A DNA stretch of 64,000 nucleotides from Flaccisagitta enflata (GCA_965153355.1 OZ231128.1:48608001-48672000); one strand, 5' to 3'; shown: positions 1 through 12,082, numbered from the stretch's first letter. Program-made: numbers and translations. The notes: generated from the letters alone by a model not told the origin.

Positions 1-250
1 CAAGCCCGACCAGGCAACGATGCGTCCGGGCTGTGTCTCTATGTGTATTGATCATGTGACATATATGGAGAGAGAGGTGGACGAACAGACAGGGAGAAAA
101 GGCTCTAAAAACATGTTGGTTGATCATTTGTTTCAGTATAGGATCTCACCGTGGCCAAAAACAGCTAAGAAACGCGGTTTTTGCACAGGCGTAACGGACG
201 GACGGACGGACGGACGGACGGACGCACTGTGGGCTGCATTGTGCGCTAGG
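1..250 (-). mobile_element. Type B hairpin element, cut by the window edge
   Basis: Begins with CAAGCCCGACC and GATGCGTCC, the non-hairpin end of type B read in reverse. It contains the conserved body stretch around CACCGTGGCCAAAAACAGC and a (GGAC)n block at 190-222. The expected terminal hairpin after the microsatellite is not recognisable. Confidence 0.6.
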
Positions 251-264
251 TGGCTCATTGGGGA

Positions 265-576
265 TTAACATTACATCTTTTCCATTACATCGCTCCTTAT
301 GAAATATACAGAGTGAAAAACATTTTTCTGAATATTTTCAGATGTTATGAAACTATTTACATCCAATATTGACTCAATTCTATTGGATTAAGAGCTTTAT
401 GAGTTTAGGGTACAAAAGAAGAGAAATTTGAGAAAATGAAGTGAAAAATACTGCTAAACTCACTAACATTTGGTAATCAAATTGTCTCATGTTTTGACCA
501 AATCAATTAAATTTTTTTCTTTGTTCAATAAGATTCCTTAATAAGGTGCTCAAAAAAAAACATTTTTTTGCTCATT
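265..576. other. AT-rich stretch, nothing recognised
   Basis: No convincing open frame, RNA gene or repeat was seen between the type B fragment and the TA-flanked DNA element. Confidence 0.5.
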
Positions 577-640
577 TACAGTATGTTTTTTTTCGAATGC
601 AACATTACATGATGGCATAGATCAAAAAGTAATAGAGATA

Positions 641-980
641 CCGTATTTTCTCCATAAAGCGCCCCCCCCCTCCAAAAAGCGCCCCCCCCCTCATTTTTTT
701 TCTTACTGTCACACTTTTCAGAGAATATTTGCATAGAAATATAAAGCAAAATGATGTAAAGACACAACACAATGAGCTATTTTCACTGACTTTCTAACAG
801 ATATATGCAATGAATATCTCTATTTCAAGTCAAAATTAGCATTTCGATTACCTTTCATGAAAAAGATGGATTGAATAACAGTTTATCTATACTACAAAGG
901 GGGCGCTTTTTGGAGGGTTAAAAAGCAAAGTCATATTTCAATTTTAAAAGCGCCCGGGGCGTTTTTTAGAGAAAATACAG
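641..980. mobile_element. MITE nested in the left arm of the 579-3906 element
   Basis: The insertion is bordered by TA on both sides (639-640 and 981-982). It has inverted ends: CCGTATTTTCTCCATAAAGC at the left against the complement of CGTTTTTTAGAGAAAATACAG at the right, plus C-rich/G-rich GCGCCCC blocks. Removing it restores the colinear arm shared with the right end of the host element. Confidence 0.75.
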
Positions 981-1499
981 TAATTGAATTCTGAAAAAAG
1001 TTCCTGAAAGATAGTGTTGATGCATTTTATGATGTGTGGCTCCCAGGATTTTTTCACAAAAATGTGGTCCTTAGAACAAGGACGGAAGTCGATGTCATCA
1101 AATCCAAATTGTTTCTTTATAAAAATTTGTCATTTGGACTGTTTCCCTTGAAATTGTTCTCATTTCTAAACAAATTGAGCTATAGATACCAGATTGGTCC
1201 CATATGGAAGGTATTTTGAAGGAGTTTTTAGGACAGCTTGACTTGAAATGCTCATTTGATGTTTCAGATCGATTTGTGAACTGTGATTCAACTTTTGATC
1301 AAAATTTTTGTCGAGACACCAATTTTTTTCAAGCCTGATGTGATATACCATTGAAGAAAAATTTCCCTGTTAGTATTTCTTAAAACTATTGTTAATTAGC
1401 TTTGATTTGAGACCAATCTGGTATTTCTAGCTCAATCCATTTAGAATTAAGAGCAACTTTAAGACAAACCGTTCCGCCAAAAACCTAAAATAATGGTGT

Positions 1500-3690
1500 T
1501 TTTTGATAGATATATCGTGAGCGATTTACCCTGCGTTAATTAACGGCACATTAACGCCTCTAATTAACAAAATTGTTAATAAAAGGCAAAAAAGTACCAT
1601 TAATTAACGGTAGTTTTTATGCTGTTAATTAACACATAAAAAACAGCCGTTAATTAACAGTATATAGGTACCAGGTAATTAACAGGGTAAAATTGCCTAT
1701 TTCTAACACGTCAAAAATGAAAAAAATCATTAAATAGATCAGTTTTTGTTGTTAATTAACAGGTACCTATAAGATGTTTATTAACACCAAAATTTGCTGA
1801 AAATTAACAAAGAAAGACATTTCTTTATTTCTGAGAAATTTACTGAAAATATGTGCAAAATGTTGTTGTTAATTATCAGGTACCTATATGCAATTAATTA
1901 ACATGCTGTTTTTGATGTTAATTAACAACATATTTCACCCGTTAATTAACACAAAAAAATATAGATTATTAACAAATTGTTAAAGACATACAATTTTTTT
2001 GTGTTAATTAACAGGTAAAATGTGGTGTTAATTAACATCAAAAACAGCCTGTTAATTAACACAGAAAAAATGTAGATTATTAACAAATTGTTAAAAATAT
2101 ACAATTTTTTTGTGTTATTTAACAATCATTTTTCATTGTTAATTAACAGAAATTTTGTAGTGTAAATTAACACCACATTTCACCCGTAAATTATCCCTAA
2201 AAAATTGTATATTTTTAACTATTTGTTTATAATCCATATTTTTTTGTGTGGATTAACACATGAAATGTGGTGTTAATTAACATTAAAAACAGCATGTTAA
2301 TTAACAGCATAGAGGTACCTGATCAATTTATTAATGATTTGTATTTTTCTGTGTTACTTAACACACTGTTTTTGATGTTAATTAACACCACATTTCACCT
2401 GTTAAGTAACACCAAATAATTGTAGATCTTTAACAATTTTTTAATCATCAATATTTTTTGGTGTTAATTTACGCATGAAATTTGGTGTTAATTAACAATG
2501 ATCAATTTGTTAATAATCTAAATATTGTCTGTGTTAATTAACAGGCTGTTTTTGACGTTATTTAACACTACATTTCACCCATTAATTAACACCAAAAAAT
2601 TGTATGTCTTTAAGAATTTGTTGTTATTCTATATCTTTTTTGTGTTAATTACCGGGTTAAATGTGTGTTAATTAACATCATAAAAGCATGTTGATCAACA
2701 TCATAGGGGTACTTGATCAACTTTTTAATAATCTATATTTTTTCTGTGTCAATTCACACACTGTTTTTGATGATGATTAACACCATATTTCACTTGTTAA
2801 TTAACACTAAAAAATTATAAATTTTAAAGTTTTTGAAAAATCTATAGTTTTTTATATTAATGCATGAAATGTGGTGTTAATTAACATCAAAAACAGCATG
2901 TTGATCAACAGCATATAGGTACCTGATCAATTTGTTAATAATCTATATTTTTTCTGTGTTAACTGACACACTGTTTTTGATATTAAAAAACACCACATTG
3001 TACCTATTTATTACCACCAAAAAATTGTTGATAATTGATGTTTTTTTGTGTTAATTATTGCATAAAATGTGGTGTTAATTAACATCAAAAACAGCATGTT
3101 AATTTACAGCATATAGGTACCTGATCAATTTGTTAGTAATATATTTTTTCTCAGTGTTAATCAACACACTGTTCTTGATGTTAAATAACACCACATTTCA
3201 CCCGTTATTTAACACAAAAAACTGGTATATTTTAACAATTTTTTGATAATCTATATTTTCTTGTGTGTTGATTAACGCATAAAATGTGGTGTTAATTGAC
3301 ATCAAAAACAGCATGTTAATTAACAGCATTTAGGTACCTGATCAAATTGTTAATAATCTATATTTTTTCTGTGTTAATTAACACACTGTTTTTTATGTTA
3401 ATTAACACCATATTTCACCCGTTAATTAACACGAAAAAAATGTATATTTCTAACAACTTGTTGATAATCTATATTTTTTTTGTATTAATTAACGCATGAA
3501 ATGGGGTGTTAATTAACATCAAAAATAGCATGTTAATTAACAGCATATAGGTACCTGATAATTAACAACAACCTTTAGCACTAATTTTCAGTAAAATTTT
3601 CAAAAATGAAAAAATGTTTTTCTTTGTTAATTTCCTGGTACCTATATAGTGTTAATTAACGGCGTTAAAGTACTGTTAATTACCATGGCC
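1500..3690. repeat. GTTAATTAAC palindrome satellite
   Basis: The 9-mer TTAATTAAC occurs about 30 times, most often as the 10-bp palindrome GTTAATTAAC. Larger units of about 195-217 bp are marked by a recurring GGTACCTGATCAATTTGTTA (near 2312, 2922, 3117, 3334, with a variant at 2705 and a degenerate copy near 2497). The flanks of the array show the motif in opposite order, as expected inside an inverted-repeat element. Confidence 0.8.
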
Positions 3691-3908
3691 AAAATCAGGG
3701 ACGATAAACCAGGTTTTTTGCTAATTTTCAACAATATTTTGTCATTTTTCAAAAGGTATAGATTTTTGTAAAAAAAGTCCTTGGGGTTACACATTATAAA
3801 ATGCATCACCATCAGCTTTTAGGAACTTTTTTCAGAATTAGATTATCTCTATTACTTTTAGAGTTATGCAGTCATGTGATGTTGCATTCGAAAAAAAAAC
3901 ATACTGTA

Positions 3909-4489
3909 GCTTATTTTGCTCGTTTTTCTTCCAATCAAATATAGATTTTTACTTTCATGCACATAATTACTTGTTCATTTTAGGCCAAGAAAATCGCAAT
4001 TTGGACGTCGTAGGCCCGCTTGAGCCATAGCATTTTGGATTCAGGACCCCTTGAACTACATTTTGGCATAGGTCGCTCATTGTGCGTCCTTGTGCGATTT
4101 TTTATATTTATAGGGTAATAAAATCATGCAAATTAGGTCAAATATGTAGTGATAGTAGACTGATTTAAAAGTGCTTATAATGTAAAAAATAATGATTTTT
4201 TAAATTTTTCCATACATTTAAACATTAATGAAGGAATCTCATCCAATATTGAAGATATCATAAGCTATTTGTAATCTGGACAGATAATCCAAAAAAATTC
4301 ATTGATTTTTCTCCAAATTTAGCATTTTTCATAGTAATGTCCATTTAGGTCGCCTTTTTTCACTCTAAATTGCCAAAAACCCTGTCATATGGACCAGTAG
4401 TATATGCTCAAATGCTACCATGACCATTCTACTTAGTTTGAGCCATATAGCAGAGATGAAAATTTTCACCCAAATACCCAAGGAGCCAT
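3909..4489. other. AT-rich stretch, nothing recognised
   Basis: No coding frame, RNA gene or clear repeat was identified. Confidence 0.5.
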
Positions 4490-4593
4490 CTAGCGCAATC
4501 CGTGGCCCTTAGTGGGACGGACGGACGGATGGACGGATGGACAGACCCTCTTACAGAGATGCGTTCCTGACAGACGCATCTAAAAAGGCTAAG
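4490..4593 (-). mobile_element. Type B element, hairpin end
   Basis: A (GGAC/GGAT)n block is followed by CCTCTTACAGAGATGCG and a GATGCGT...ACGCATC hairpin ending CTAAAAA, in reverse orientation. The far end is not recognisable. Confidence 0.6.
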
Positions 4594-4624
4594 CACGTAC
4601 TTTAGCAGGAGCAGTTGTGCAAAA

Positions 4625-4828
4625 AACAAGGCCGGATACACGGCTACCCTAGTCGCGTGCGGGTGGGCAGGAGCTGTGCTGAAGAAGGTCACTATGGCAT
4701 CTGGGCAGGAGCAGTATGCTCAAAAAGCTCAAAAACGCCGAAAAAGTTAAAAGGGGACCGAATAACCACACGACCGACCAACCAACCAACCGACATAGTG
4801 GGGTGTGGAGTTGCGTAGCACACGACTA
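4625..4828 (-). mobile_element. Type A hairpin element, near full length
   Basis: Starts AACAAGGCCGGATACACGG, then TAGTCGCGTGCGGGTGGG, GGGCAGGAGCAGT and GCCGAAAAAGT, followed by (GACC)n and AGTGGGGTGTGGAGT. The terminal hairpin is GTTGCGTAGCACACGAC followed by CTAAAAA. GTCGCGTGC near the start is the inverted copy of the hairpin arm. Confidence 0.8.
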
Positions 4829-4861
4829 AAAAAAAAACAAAACAAAAAAAAAAAAAAAAAC

Positions 4862-4956
4862 GCGTAAACGCCGTAATAGCAAAGCATAATGGACCAATAG
4901 ACAGACTCACCCATCAACTGATATAGCGGGTTATAGAGTCGCGTGCACGCAACCTA
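4862..4956 (-). mobile_element. Type A element, hairpin half only
   Basis: Holds the microsatellite-side half with GATATAGCGGGTTATAGAG and the palindromic end GTCGCGTGCACGC. It abuts the type D element that starts at 4965. Confidence 0.6.
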
Positions 4957-4964
4957 GCCTTTTT

Positions 4965-5740
4965 GGGCAGCGGCCCCGAAGGGGACGAAGTCCTGTAGAA
5001 CACAGGGGGAATCTGTCCGTCCGTCTGTCCGTCCGTCCATCCCCCCCCCCTCGCCCCACCCTTGGCTTCGTCTCCTTTGGGGCCCAAATCCAAACTGTAT
5101 GGCCCAAATCTGAGCAAAATGGTCCAAATCCGCCCAAAAACCAGGTAAAATGGGCCTTATCTGGCTAGAAAACCTGAATTCTGGCCTGAGTTCATCTTGG
5201 CCCCTTAAACTTAGATTCTGGCTCCAAAAACCCACATCCAAGCCTTAGAGACCCAGATCCTGACCTTTGGGACCCAGATTCTGACCTCCAAGACCTAGGT
5301 GCTGGCCTAAAAGACCTAAATCCTAGCTTCAGAGGACCAAATCCTGACCTCAGAAACTGAAATCCTTGCCTCTGAGACCAAGAAATTGGTCTCTGAGACC
5401 CAGATTCTGGCCTCAGAGACCCAGATCCTGGCCTGCTCCTGCCTCAACTTAACCTACAAACTATACAAAAATGGCAAGGGTACCATTTTCCATATTCTGC
5501 CTTTTGTCAGTTCTCCTTGATATTCAATGAAAATTTGAATAACAGGGCATCCTGGACAGAAGGAAGGCAAACAGGACGGACAGACGGACGAACAGATGGA
5601 CGGACGGACAGATTCCCCCTGTGTTCTACAGGACTTTGTCCCCTTCGGGGCCGCTGCCCTGCTCCCTCTCAACCTTCATCACTTCCTACTCAAGCAGGGC
5701 ACGGGTACCGCTGACCACTTACTGCCTTTGGGCTGCTATT
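4965..5740 (+). mobile_element. Type D foldback element
   Basis: The left arm starts GGGCAGCGGCCCCGAAGGGG, followed by a fixed module ending CAGGGGGAATCTGTCC and (GTCC)n. The inverse of this module lies at about 5605-5670. The core at 5190-5440 is a degenerate tandem repeat of about 27 bp with the theme AGACCCAGATTCTGGCCTC. The end carries GGGTACCGCTGACCACTTA and GGCTGCTATT, the conserved type D terminus. Confidence 0.75.
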
Positions 5741-5924
5741 AGTTGATATCTTGCAACTTTTTATTCGCGGACAGGCGACTACATACTTCGCTGTGCAGTC
5801 AATTGGTTGGTATTTTTTTTTAATTGCGAGCGTATTTTGCGTATTTCCCTGCCCAAGTTCCAGGGTGTCACAAAGTGCCCGAGCACGCGAGCGGCGCTCG
5901 TAGGAAGCTAGCTAGGCTGGTAGG

Positions 5925-6345
5925 AAGCAAAGAAGGAAAGAAGAAAAAGAGGAAGAAGGAAAAATGTGGGAAGGAAAAGGAGGAAAGGAAGGAAAAGGAA
6001 GGAAAAGGAGGGAAAAGGAAGGAAAGGAAAAAAAGAAGGAAGGAAGGAAGGTAGGAAGAAGAAAGGCAGAAAAAGTTTTTTCCTCTTGTTTGTAAAGGAA
6101 GAAAGGAGAGAAGGAAAGAAGCAAGGAAGGAAGGAAGGAAGGAAGGAAAGAAGGGAGGAAAGAAGGAAGGAAGTTAGGAGGAAGAAAGGCAGAATTTTTT
6201 TTGTTTATAAAGGAAGGAAATAAGGAAGGAAAGCAGGAAGGAAGGGGAAGGAAGAGAAAGGAGGGAAAGAACAAGGGAAGGAAGGAAAGAAAGAAGGAAG
6301 GAATTAAGGAAGAAGGATGGAAGGAAGGAGGAAGAAAGGCGAAAT
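5925..6345. repeat. GGAA-rich purine microsatellite
   Basis: An imperfect (GGAA)n tract is interrupted about every 130 bp by a unit containing GGCAGAA, a short T run and TTTGTAAAGG. The tract is therefore itself tandemly duplicated. Open frames across it on either strand are low-complexity artefacts. Confidence 0.85.
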
Positions 6346-6349
6346 GTGT

Positions 6350-7250
6350 TTTTTTCCTTCTGTATGTAAAGCCCTCTTAAAAACGCTTGTTTGTTTAGAT
6401 GAAATCCTAGTTCAAACGAAAATCAAGCCTTAAAAATCCCAGCCTCAAGGCTCAAATCCCCTGCCTTAAGGCTCAAATCCCTAGTAGTGACTGGACATGA
6501 AGAACATCATTAGCAAGTAGTTGACTTCCAAGATCTCAGCTTTAATGATTGATATGGATCGAAAAAAATTCCACAGTTTTGATAAATACAAACCAATTAA
6601 AATTTTTTTTTGTATCAATCACAGTTGTGCATGTGACGTAAATCATGCCAGTGTCAGTTTCACTGTTTACAATTCTGTCATTGTTTTAAGTATGTCGTCA
6701 CTCACCTTGTCAGATAGGATTACCAATTATTTATTTAGTTTTGATATGAAGATACAAGATGTTGAAGACTTGAAGATAAAAGATATTACTCTGAATGTTC
6801 TTTAAAGTTTTTAAAAAAGGTAAGAATTACAGCTTTTAATGAAATCTTAGATTTTGGTCACATGTGCAACTTCTTTCGGGGCAAAATTTTGAAAAAAAAA
6901 ACACTTTCGTCAGTTTTTTTCAAAATTTCTTTGAAAAGAACCAATAAAACCCGGCAAAAAAAATGTTTTTTTTTTCAAGCGGTTTTTATTTGCTTACATT
7001 CCCTGACTATCTAATATCAAAAGCGCCTGGGGCGCTAATTATAAAAAATATGGTACATCATGTAACACAAGGTGTTCAACATGCAGTAATCATACGCACT
7101 TCCAGTAGGAAGGAACATTTGGAGAAATTTTGCTCATAGGAAGCAAAAAATTTTGTGACACCCTGTGCCCAACAGTCTGCGACTGTGGTGCCATGTGTTT
7201 GGCCTTTTTTTAGATCAATTTCTTAGGCGTCAGGCGTTAGTATCCAGCCT
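6350..7250. other. Mostly unannotated; MITE relic near 7018-7060
   Basis: No gene was recognised. AAAAGCGCCTGGGGCGC followed by an AT stretch near 7018 resembles the right end of the nested MITE at 641-980, so a decayed copy is likely. The open frame at 6521-6805 has no recognisable motif. Confidence 0.4.
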
Positions 7251-7254
7251 TGTT

Positions 7255-7402
7255 TTATCTATATGAGGGTCTGTCTGTCCTTTCGTCTATCCTTCCGTCC
7301 ATCCATTTGTCCATCCGTCCATCCGTCCATCCGTCCGTCCGTGCATCCGTCCGGCACTTAACAACCACGGAGATGCCACGCATCTATTCAAATGCTACAA
7401 AA
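7255..7402 (+). mobile_element. Type B element fragment
   Basis: Contains (GTCY)n with CCTTCCGTCC and CATCCGTCC units and a nearby GAGATGCCACGCATCT hairpin-like block at about 7370-7385, consistent with a decayed type B copy. Confidence 0.45.
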
Positions 7403-7756
7403 GGTGTCTATCCGCCCATCTGTCACTAGAGACCCTCCACAATCTACTTGTAGGTGCAAAATATCAATGCAAGCGGAGTCAGGACGCATCGTCGTCCGTT
7501 TTGGCATGTTCAAACATACCAGAAAAGGACGATTTGCATTTTCCGTGTTTCGCGGGCATTAGGAAAAGGGATCACTGGACGACCTTCGCGAGAATGCGAA
7601 TTTATGCAAAAACGGGGTTTTGTGGAAGGATGGAAAGCTAAAACCGCGGAATCAAAGCTATGTGGAGTACCTAATGCGGTAGAAATGTGCATGTTATGAT
7701 TCTCTTGGTATGAAAGTGAGTTTGAATTCTCTTTGATGTACTTTAGTCAGGTTTCA

Positions 7757-7757
7757 T

Positions 7758-7825
<68 letters not shown>

Positions 7826-7849
7826 TCATTTCTATTTCCGTTCTTTCTG

Positions 7850-7924
<75 letters not shown>

Positions 7925-8014
7925 CTCTTTCTTTCTGTCTTTCTTTCTTTCTTTCTTTCTTTCTTCTTTTCTTTCTTCTTATCTTTCTATCATTCTTTCT
8001 TTCTTTTTCATTTT
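7757..8014. repeat. (TTTC)n microsatellite
   Basis: About 250 bp of TTTC tetranucleotide with scattered interruptions. It produces long Phe/Leu/Ser and Lys/Glu/Arg frames that are not genes. Confidence 0.95.
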
Positions 8015-8220
8015 TGTTCTTTATTTCCACCCGTCCATAACGATATTGTGACCCCTTGTTGCTGTTCTTCTTTTTCTCTTTCCTTTTTTTCTTTTGTTAT
8101 TTCTTTCACTCATTCTTTTTCGGTTTCATTTTCGAAATATCAAATCCACATTTTGCCGAAATGGATAGAAAAAAAAACCTCCAAATTTGCCCTCTTCTTT
8201 AAAATCTTTCCATCAGTTTT

Positions 8221-8343
8221 TAGGTGCGACAAAGCACCTCTATAACTGGCTCTGTCCGTCTGTTGCTCTGTTGGTCTGTTGGTCTGTAACGCATTCGTTT
8301 GACGATCTACACGTCGCACCTTATTGGCCTACTTGGCCTTGTT
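8221..8343 (+). mobile_element. Type C hairpin element, full length
   Basis: Begins TTTTTAGGTGCGAC with hairpin AGGTGCGACAAAGCACCT, then CTATAACTGGCTCTGTCCG, (GTCT/GTTG)n and GTAACGCATTCG. It ends with the inverted arm GTCGCACCT followed by GGCCTACTTGGCCTTGTT. Confidence 0.85.
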
Positions 8344-8355
8344 ATGCATTTATTT

Positions 8356-8445
<90 letters not shown>

Positions 8446-8466
8446 CGTGTTTGTGTGTGTGTGTGT
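8356..8466. repeat. (GT)n microsatellite
   Basis: About 110 bp of almost pure GT directly downstream of the type C element. Confidence 0.97.
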
Positions 8467-8469
8467 CTT

Positions 8470-8816
8470 GATTCTTTTTTGCGCGATCAGCGCAGCCTTA
8501 AAGACGGACATGCCTTAAAAGCGGGTACGCTCTAGCGGTGCACCATTGTTTTTGTATTTCCACTAGTTAGTCTCAACTTTAGCTTTGATCAGACCTGACA
8601 AAAGACTGAGCGCCCATACCTCACCTCCATCTTTAATTGTAGTGAGCAACCGAGTCATTAATCACAAAAGGGATATTTTATGAGAAAACAGTTATTGTTT
8701 GATGCTGCACATTTTAGAGTAATACAAAACAGGCATAATCGTTAAGGCAAAGCATTACGCAAAACGTATGCTTTAGGTCCCTGAGGAGATATGCAATGAA
8801 GACGCTTTTTGTTGAA

Positions 8817-8820
<4 letters not shown>
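8470..8820. other. No gene recognised
   Basis: GCCTTAAAGACGGACATGCC near 8493 resembles a stretch near 25880 (GGCGGGCATGCCTTAATGG), suggesting a further weak dispersed repeat. Nothing else was recognised. Confidence 0.4.

Positions 8821-8824
<4 letters not shown>

Positions 8825-8869
<45 letters not shown>
8825..8869. repeat. (GA)n microsatellite
   Basis: A pure GA run of about 45 bp. Confidence 0.95.
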
Positions 8870-8872
<3 letters not shown>

Positions 8873-9414
8873 CCCCCGCCCCTGCCCCCAACACACATGA
8901 GAGACAGAAACAGAGCGCGTACAGGCCACACCCCCGAGAGAAGTAGGAGGATCTTTGATTTCCGTTGTTGGCAGAATATCATTTATCTTCATCCAATGTC
9001 GCCTCCAAGAAAAAGAAATTGTTTCCCTTCGCCCTTAAAGTGAGCGATTTATTACATTCATGAGGATTTCCTCACTTTTGCTGCTTCCTCTTCTTTCACA
9101 GTTGATCCCCGCACATGGGGATAATGAGAGACTGATAATTTGATCTGTTTTAGATTGATAACTGTTATTTCTATGGTTCTACCATATTTTTCCTAATTAG
9201 AATCATAATTTGATGTTACACCATTTTAGCCCCTTAATCAACGCCTTCTCAAACACTTTTTTTAGGTTTTCTTTTTTGGGGGGGGGGAGGGGGAAAGTGA
9301 GAGAGTAAAAGATGATAACTTGAAAAATAAACAAAAACATGAGTACTACCTTAAGAAAAATTATGATGATGAAAATGCCTTTCTTTTGAAAGACTTAAGT
9401 GAGGGATTTCTTTT
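8870..9414. other. No gene recognised
   Basis: AT-rich sequence with one G-run near 9280. No supported feature. Confidence 0.5.
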
Positions 9415-9638
9415 TAGTCGCGTGCTACGCAACTCCTCACCCCGTCCATCCATTGGTCCATCGGTACGTCGGTCCGTCAGTCTCTAGGTCCGTCAGTCCG
9501 TCTGTCACAATTTATTTTCTTTCATTTTTTGCGATCTTTGGCCTCACTGCTCCTACCCAAACGATCAAGTGTCCTCAAATACAGCCCCTGCCCACCCGCA
9601 CGCCACTGGGGTAGCTACAGTGTGTATCCGGCCTTGTT
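9415..9638 (+). mobile_element. Type A hairpin element, full length
   Basis: Begins TTTTTAGTCGCGTGCTACGC, then the (GTCN)n block and GCGATCTTTGGCCTCACTG. It continues CTGCCCACCCGCACGCCACT and ends CCGGCCTTGTT. The subterminal GCACGCCACT mirrors the hairpin arm. Confidence 0.85.
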
Positions 9639-9900
9639 TCCAAACAGAGGAGGCGCAAGGTAGGGTGGAGGTGCTAATTAAAAGAAACATTGTTATGTAA
9701 AAAATAACAAAAATGACAAAAAAAGAAAAAAAAAGAACTAGGATTTCCTGTCTGTTTTAGACCGATTTTTTTCACTCTTTGATCGGTTATAGCGGGGTGT
9801 ACTGTACTTCTCTTCTCCTTGCCTTCCTTCGCCTCGCATTTGTAAAAAATGGACAAAAGCTTATGGTAACAATAAATGGATTAGATGAACGAATGTGATG

Positions 9901-9902
<2 letters not shown>

Positions 9903-9955
<53 letters not shown>

Positions 9956-9966
9956 CAGAGACAGAG
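9903..9966. repeat. (GA)n/(GACAGA)n microsatellite
   Basis: GA dinucleotide run grading into GACAGA hexamers. Confidence 0.93.
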
Positions 9967-10139
9967 GGTGATTCTCAGCGGCAGACTCACATTTGAAAGC
10001 GAAAAAAAATGAATTTTCAGAATTTAATTTAGGACGCAACCTGGCCCGAGCGTGAAACCGGAAGTTCGTTCCGGTTGCGGAAAAAGGGCAGGGTCGCTCT
10101 AAAACGATTATATGCTGCTTGGCCGTGACGGTAACGGTA

Positions 10140-10344
<205 letters not shown>

Positions 10345-10399
10345 CCTGCTTCTATCTCCTTGTCTGTCTGTCCATCCGTCTGACAAGTGATACGTCCTC

Positions 10400-11820
10400 C
10401 TTAAAAATCTCAGGTTGTCTAGCGTATTTTTGCAGTCGTAACCACAGATGCAGATACAGATACTTATGATTATTGAAGACCTGTCCTATACCGTACCGTC
10501 CCCGACACGATATTGCAATGAGTTGCACCGTTACGCCACAGGGCGGAAAATGGCGTTGTTGCAACGTCCACGGGATAGAGGTTTTACGTAGTGTCACGCT
10601 CGGCCCAGGACGCAACCAATGACAGATTCATTATCTTGTGGATCATGGAGATGCAAAACAGTTATTGCTGAAGCTTAATGGGGCCCCCAGGGCCCCTAAG
10701 GGGCCCCTAGCGGCTAGGGGTCAGGGGTAGTGGTAAATTTCTTTGGTATAAAAAAGTTGGTCTCATTCGATTCACAATTGTCTGAAACATACAAATATCT
10801 GGTGTTCAAAATTATTATAATTTTGAAAAATTTCGTGTTTTTTTGTAAGTTTGTGATAAGGCCGGTCAGAAAGCATCATCTATCAGGACAAGTCAAGTAG
10901 CTGTCTTGTTAAGTAGTCTTGTCAAGTAGCTGCCTTGTTAATCTCAACTGGTTAACAAAGTTTAAATTGCCCATTCAATTTGAAGTACAGTTTAAAGGAA
11001 CCATCCTAGTGGATTTCCATTGAAAAAAAAATCCACGCTGAACAATTTACGTCCATAGCTTTCTCTTTCCAAAATGTGGAAAAATACCAATTGTCCGGAA
11101 TTCAGTTTTCCTTCCCTAGGAGATGAGAAATATATCAATGCGAGAGAATTTGAGCTTTCCTGCACCAGATTACCTTTAATATCAATGGTTGAGGCCAATA
11201 ATTGGAATTCTATGCCACTTTCATTCATGGAAGGGTTATCTACTCATGTCGGACACATTTGGGACAATTGAAATGTGGAAAAATACCAATTGTCCGAAAT
11301 TCGACTACAGCTTAGAGAGCCAAGATACAGAAAGCCTCTGCATTCTTTTATAACGTAGACTCTTGCTAAGTTACTTGGGACTACCCCGAGCTATATTTCC
11401 CCTGGTTTATCATTCATTCCATGCCTATAATGTTAATTTTTTTGAATTAAGTTGAAATTAGCGAAAAAATGGTAACATTTCCCCATTCGTTTTCAGATGC
11501 ATTCTAGAGTTCATCAAGCGCGAAAATGATAACATTAACATTTCATTTAACAGAATATTAGAAATGGACCATGAAATGGTGAAATGACGGTGAAATGCTG
11601 GTTTGGCTCAGGTTACACTACGGTTACATGTAATTTAGGTGGGGCCCATGCTGCGATGAGGCAATAAATAGGAATCCAAAACAGCATTCAGCTCGGATTT
11701 TCTTGTCAGATTTGTAGTGTTATGTGTACTGAAGCACGTGAACGCGTCGCCGAGAGATATTTTGGGTTGGTTTGCCAATAAACCTTTTAAAACTAGACGT
11801 TATCCATAAATATAAGGCCT
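10400..11820. other. Largely unannotated; one 26-bp direct repeat
   Basis: No gene recognised. An almost perfect direct repeat AATGTGGAAAAATACCAATT followed by GTCCG lies at about 11073 and 11271. A GC-rich block of alternating GGGGCCCC near 10680-10720 can fold on itself. The open frames here show no domain. Confidence 0.45.
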
Positions 11821-11845
11821 GTGAGTCTGCCGCTGAAAATCACCA

Positions 11846-11918
11846 GAGACAGAGACAGAAACAGACAAAGACACAGAGACAGACAGAGACAGACAGAGAC
11901 AGACAGACAGACAGAGAG
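11846..11918. repeat. (ACAGAG)n-type microsatellite
   Basis: Imperfect hexamer and tetramer repeat AGAGACAGACAG. Confidence 0.85.
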
Positions 11919-12082
11919 GAAGATAATGAGGTCATTTGATTCGACGATTACTCTTTCCTTCTTTGTTGATAAGTCTTTCCATCAGTTTCAGTCATCTCTC
12001 GATGATAAATCTTCTACTTGAGACCGCATTTCCTTTGATTGGATCAAAGAATATAAATACACTTTGACCGCCATTTCGTTTA

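Larger units (their letters stand above)
579..3906. mobile_element. Tc1/mariner-like non-autonomous DNA element carrying a satellite
   Basis: The ends are inverted: CAGTATGTTTTTTTTCGAATG at the left and its complement at 3886-3906, each bordered by the dinucleotide TA (577-578 and 3907-3908). Homology of the arms continues inwards for more than 100 bp once the 641-980 insertion is removed. No transposase is encoded; the interior is a TTAATTAA-rich satellite. Termini and TA duplication are typical of Tc1/mariner-superfamily MITEs; assignment beyond that is inference. Confidence 0.75.

Noticed and set aside
1500-3690. Possible replication origin or regulatory array because of many TTAATTAA sites
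   Set aside because: The repeats lie between transposon arms and show higher-order satellite units; nothing specifically indicates an origin.
7454-7699. 81-residue frame of normal composition
   Set aside because: No domain, overlapped by a 60-residue frame on the other strand, and no splice or family evidence.
7757-8245. Long frames of Phe-Leu-Ser or Lys-Glu-Arg repeats, also at 13028-13639 and 55735-56187
   Set aside because: They are translations of (TTTC)n or (GAAA)n in all frames on both strands; no non-repetitive coding part or start context supports them.
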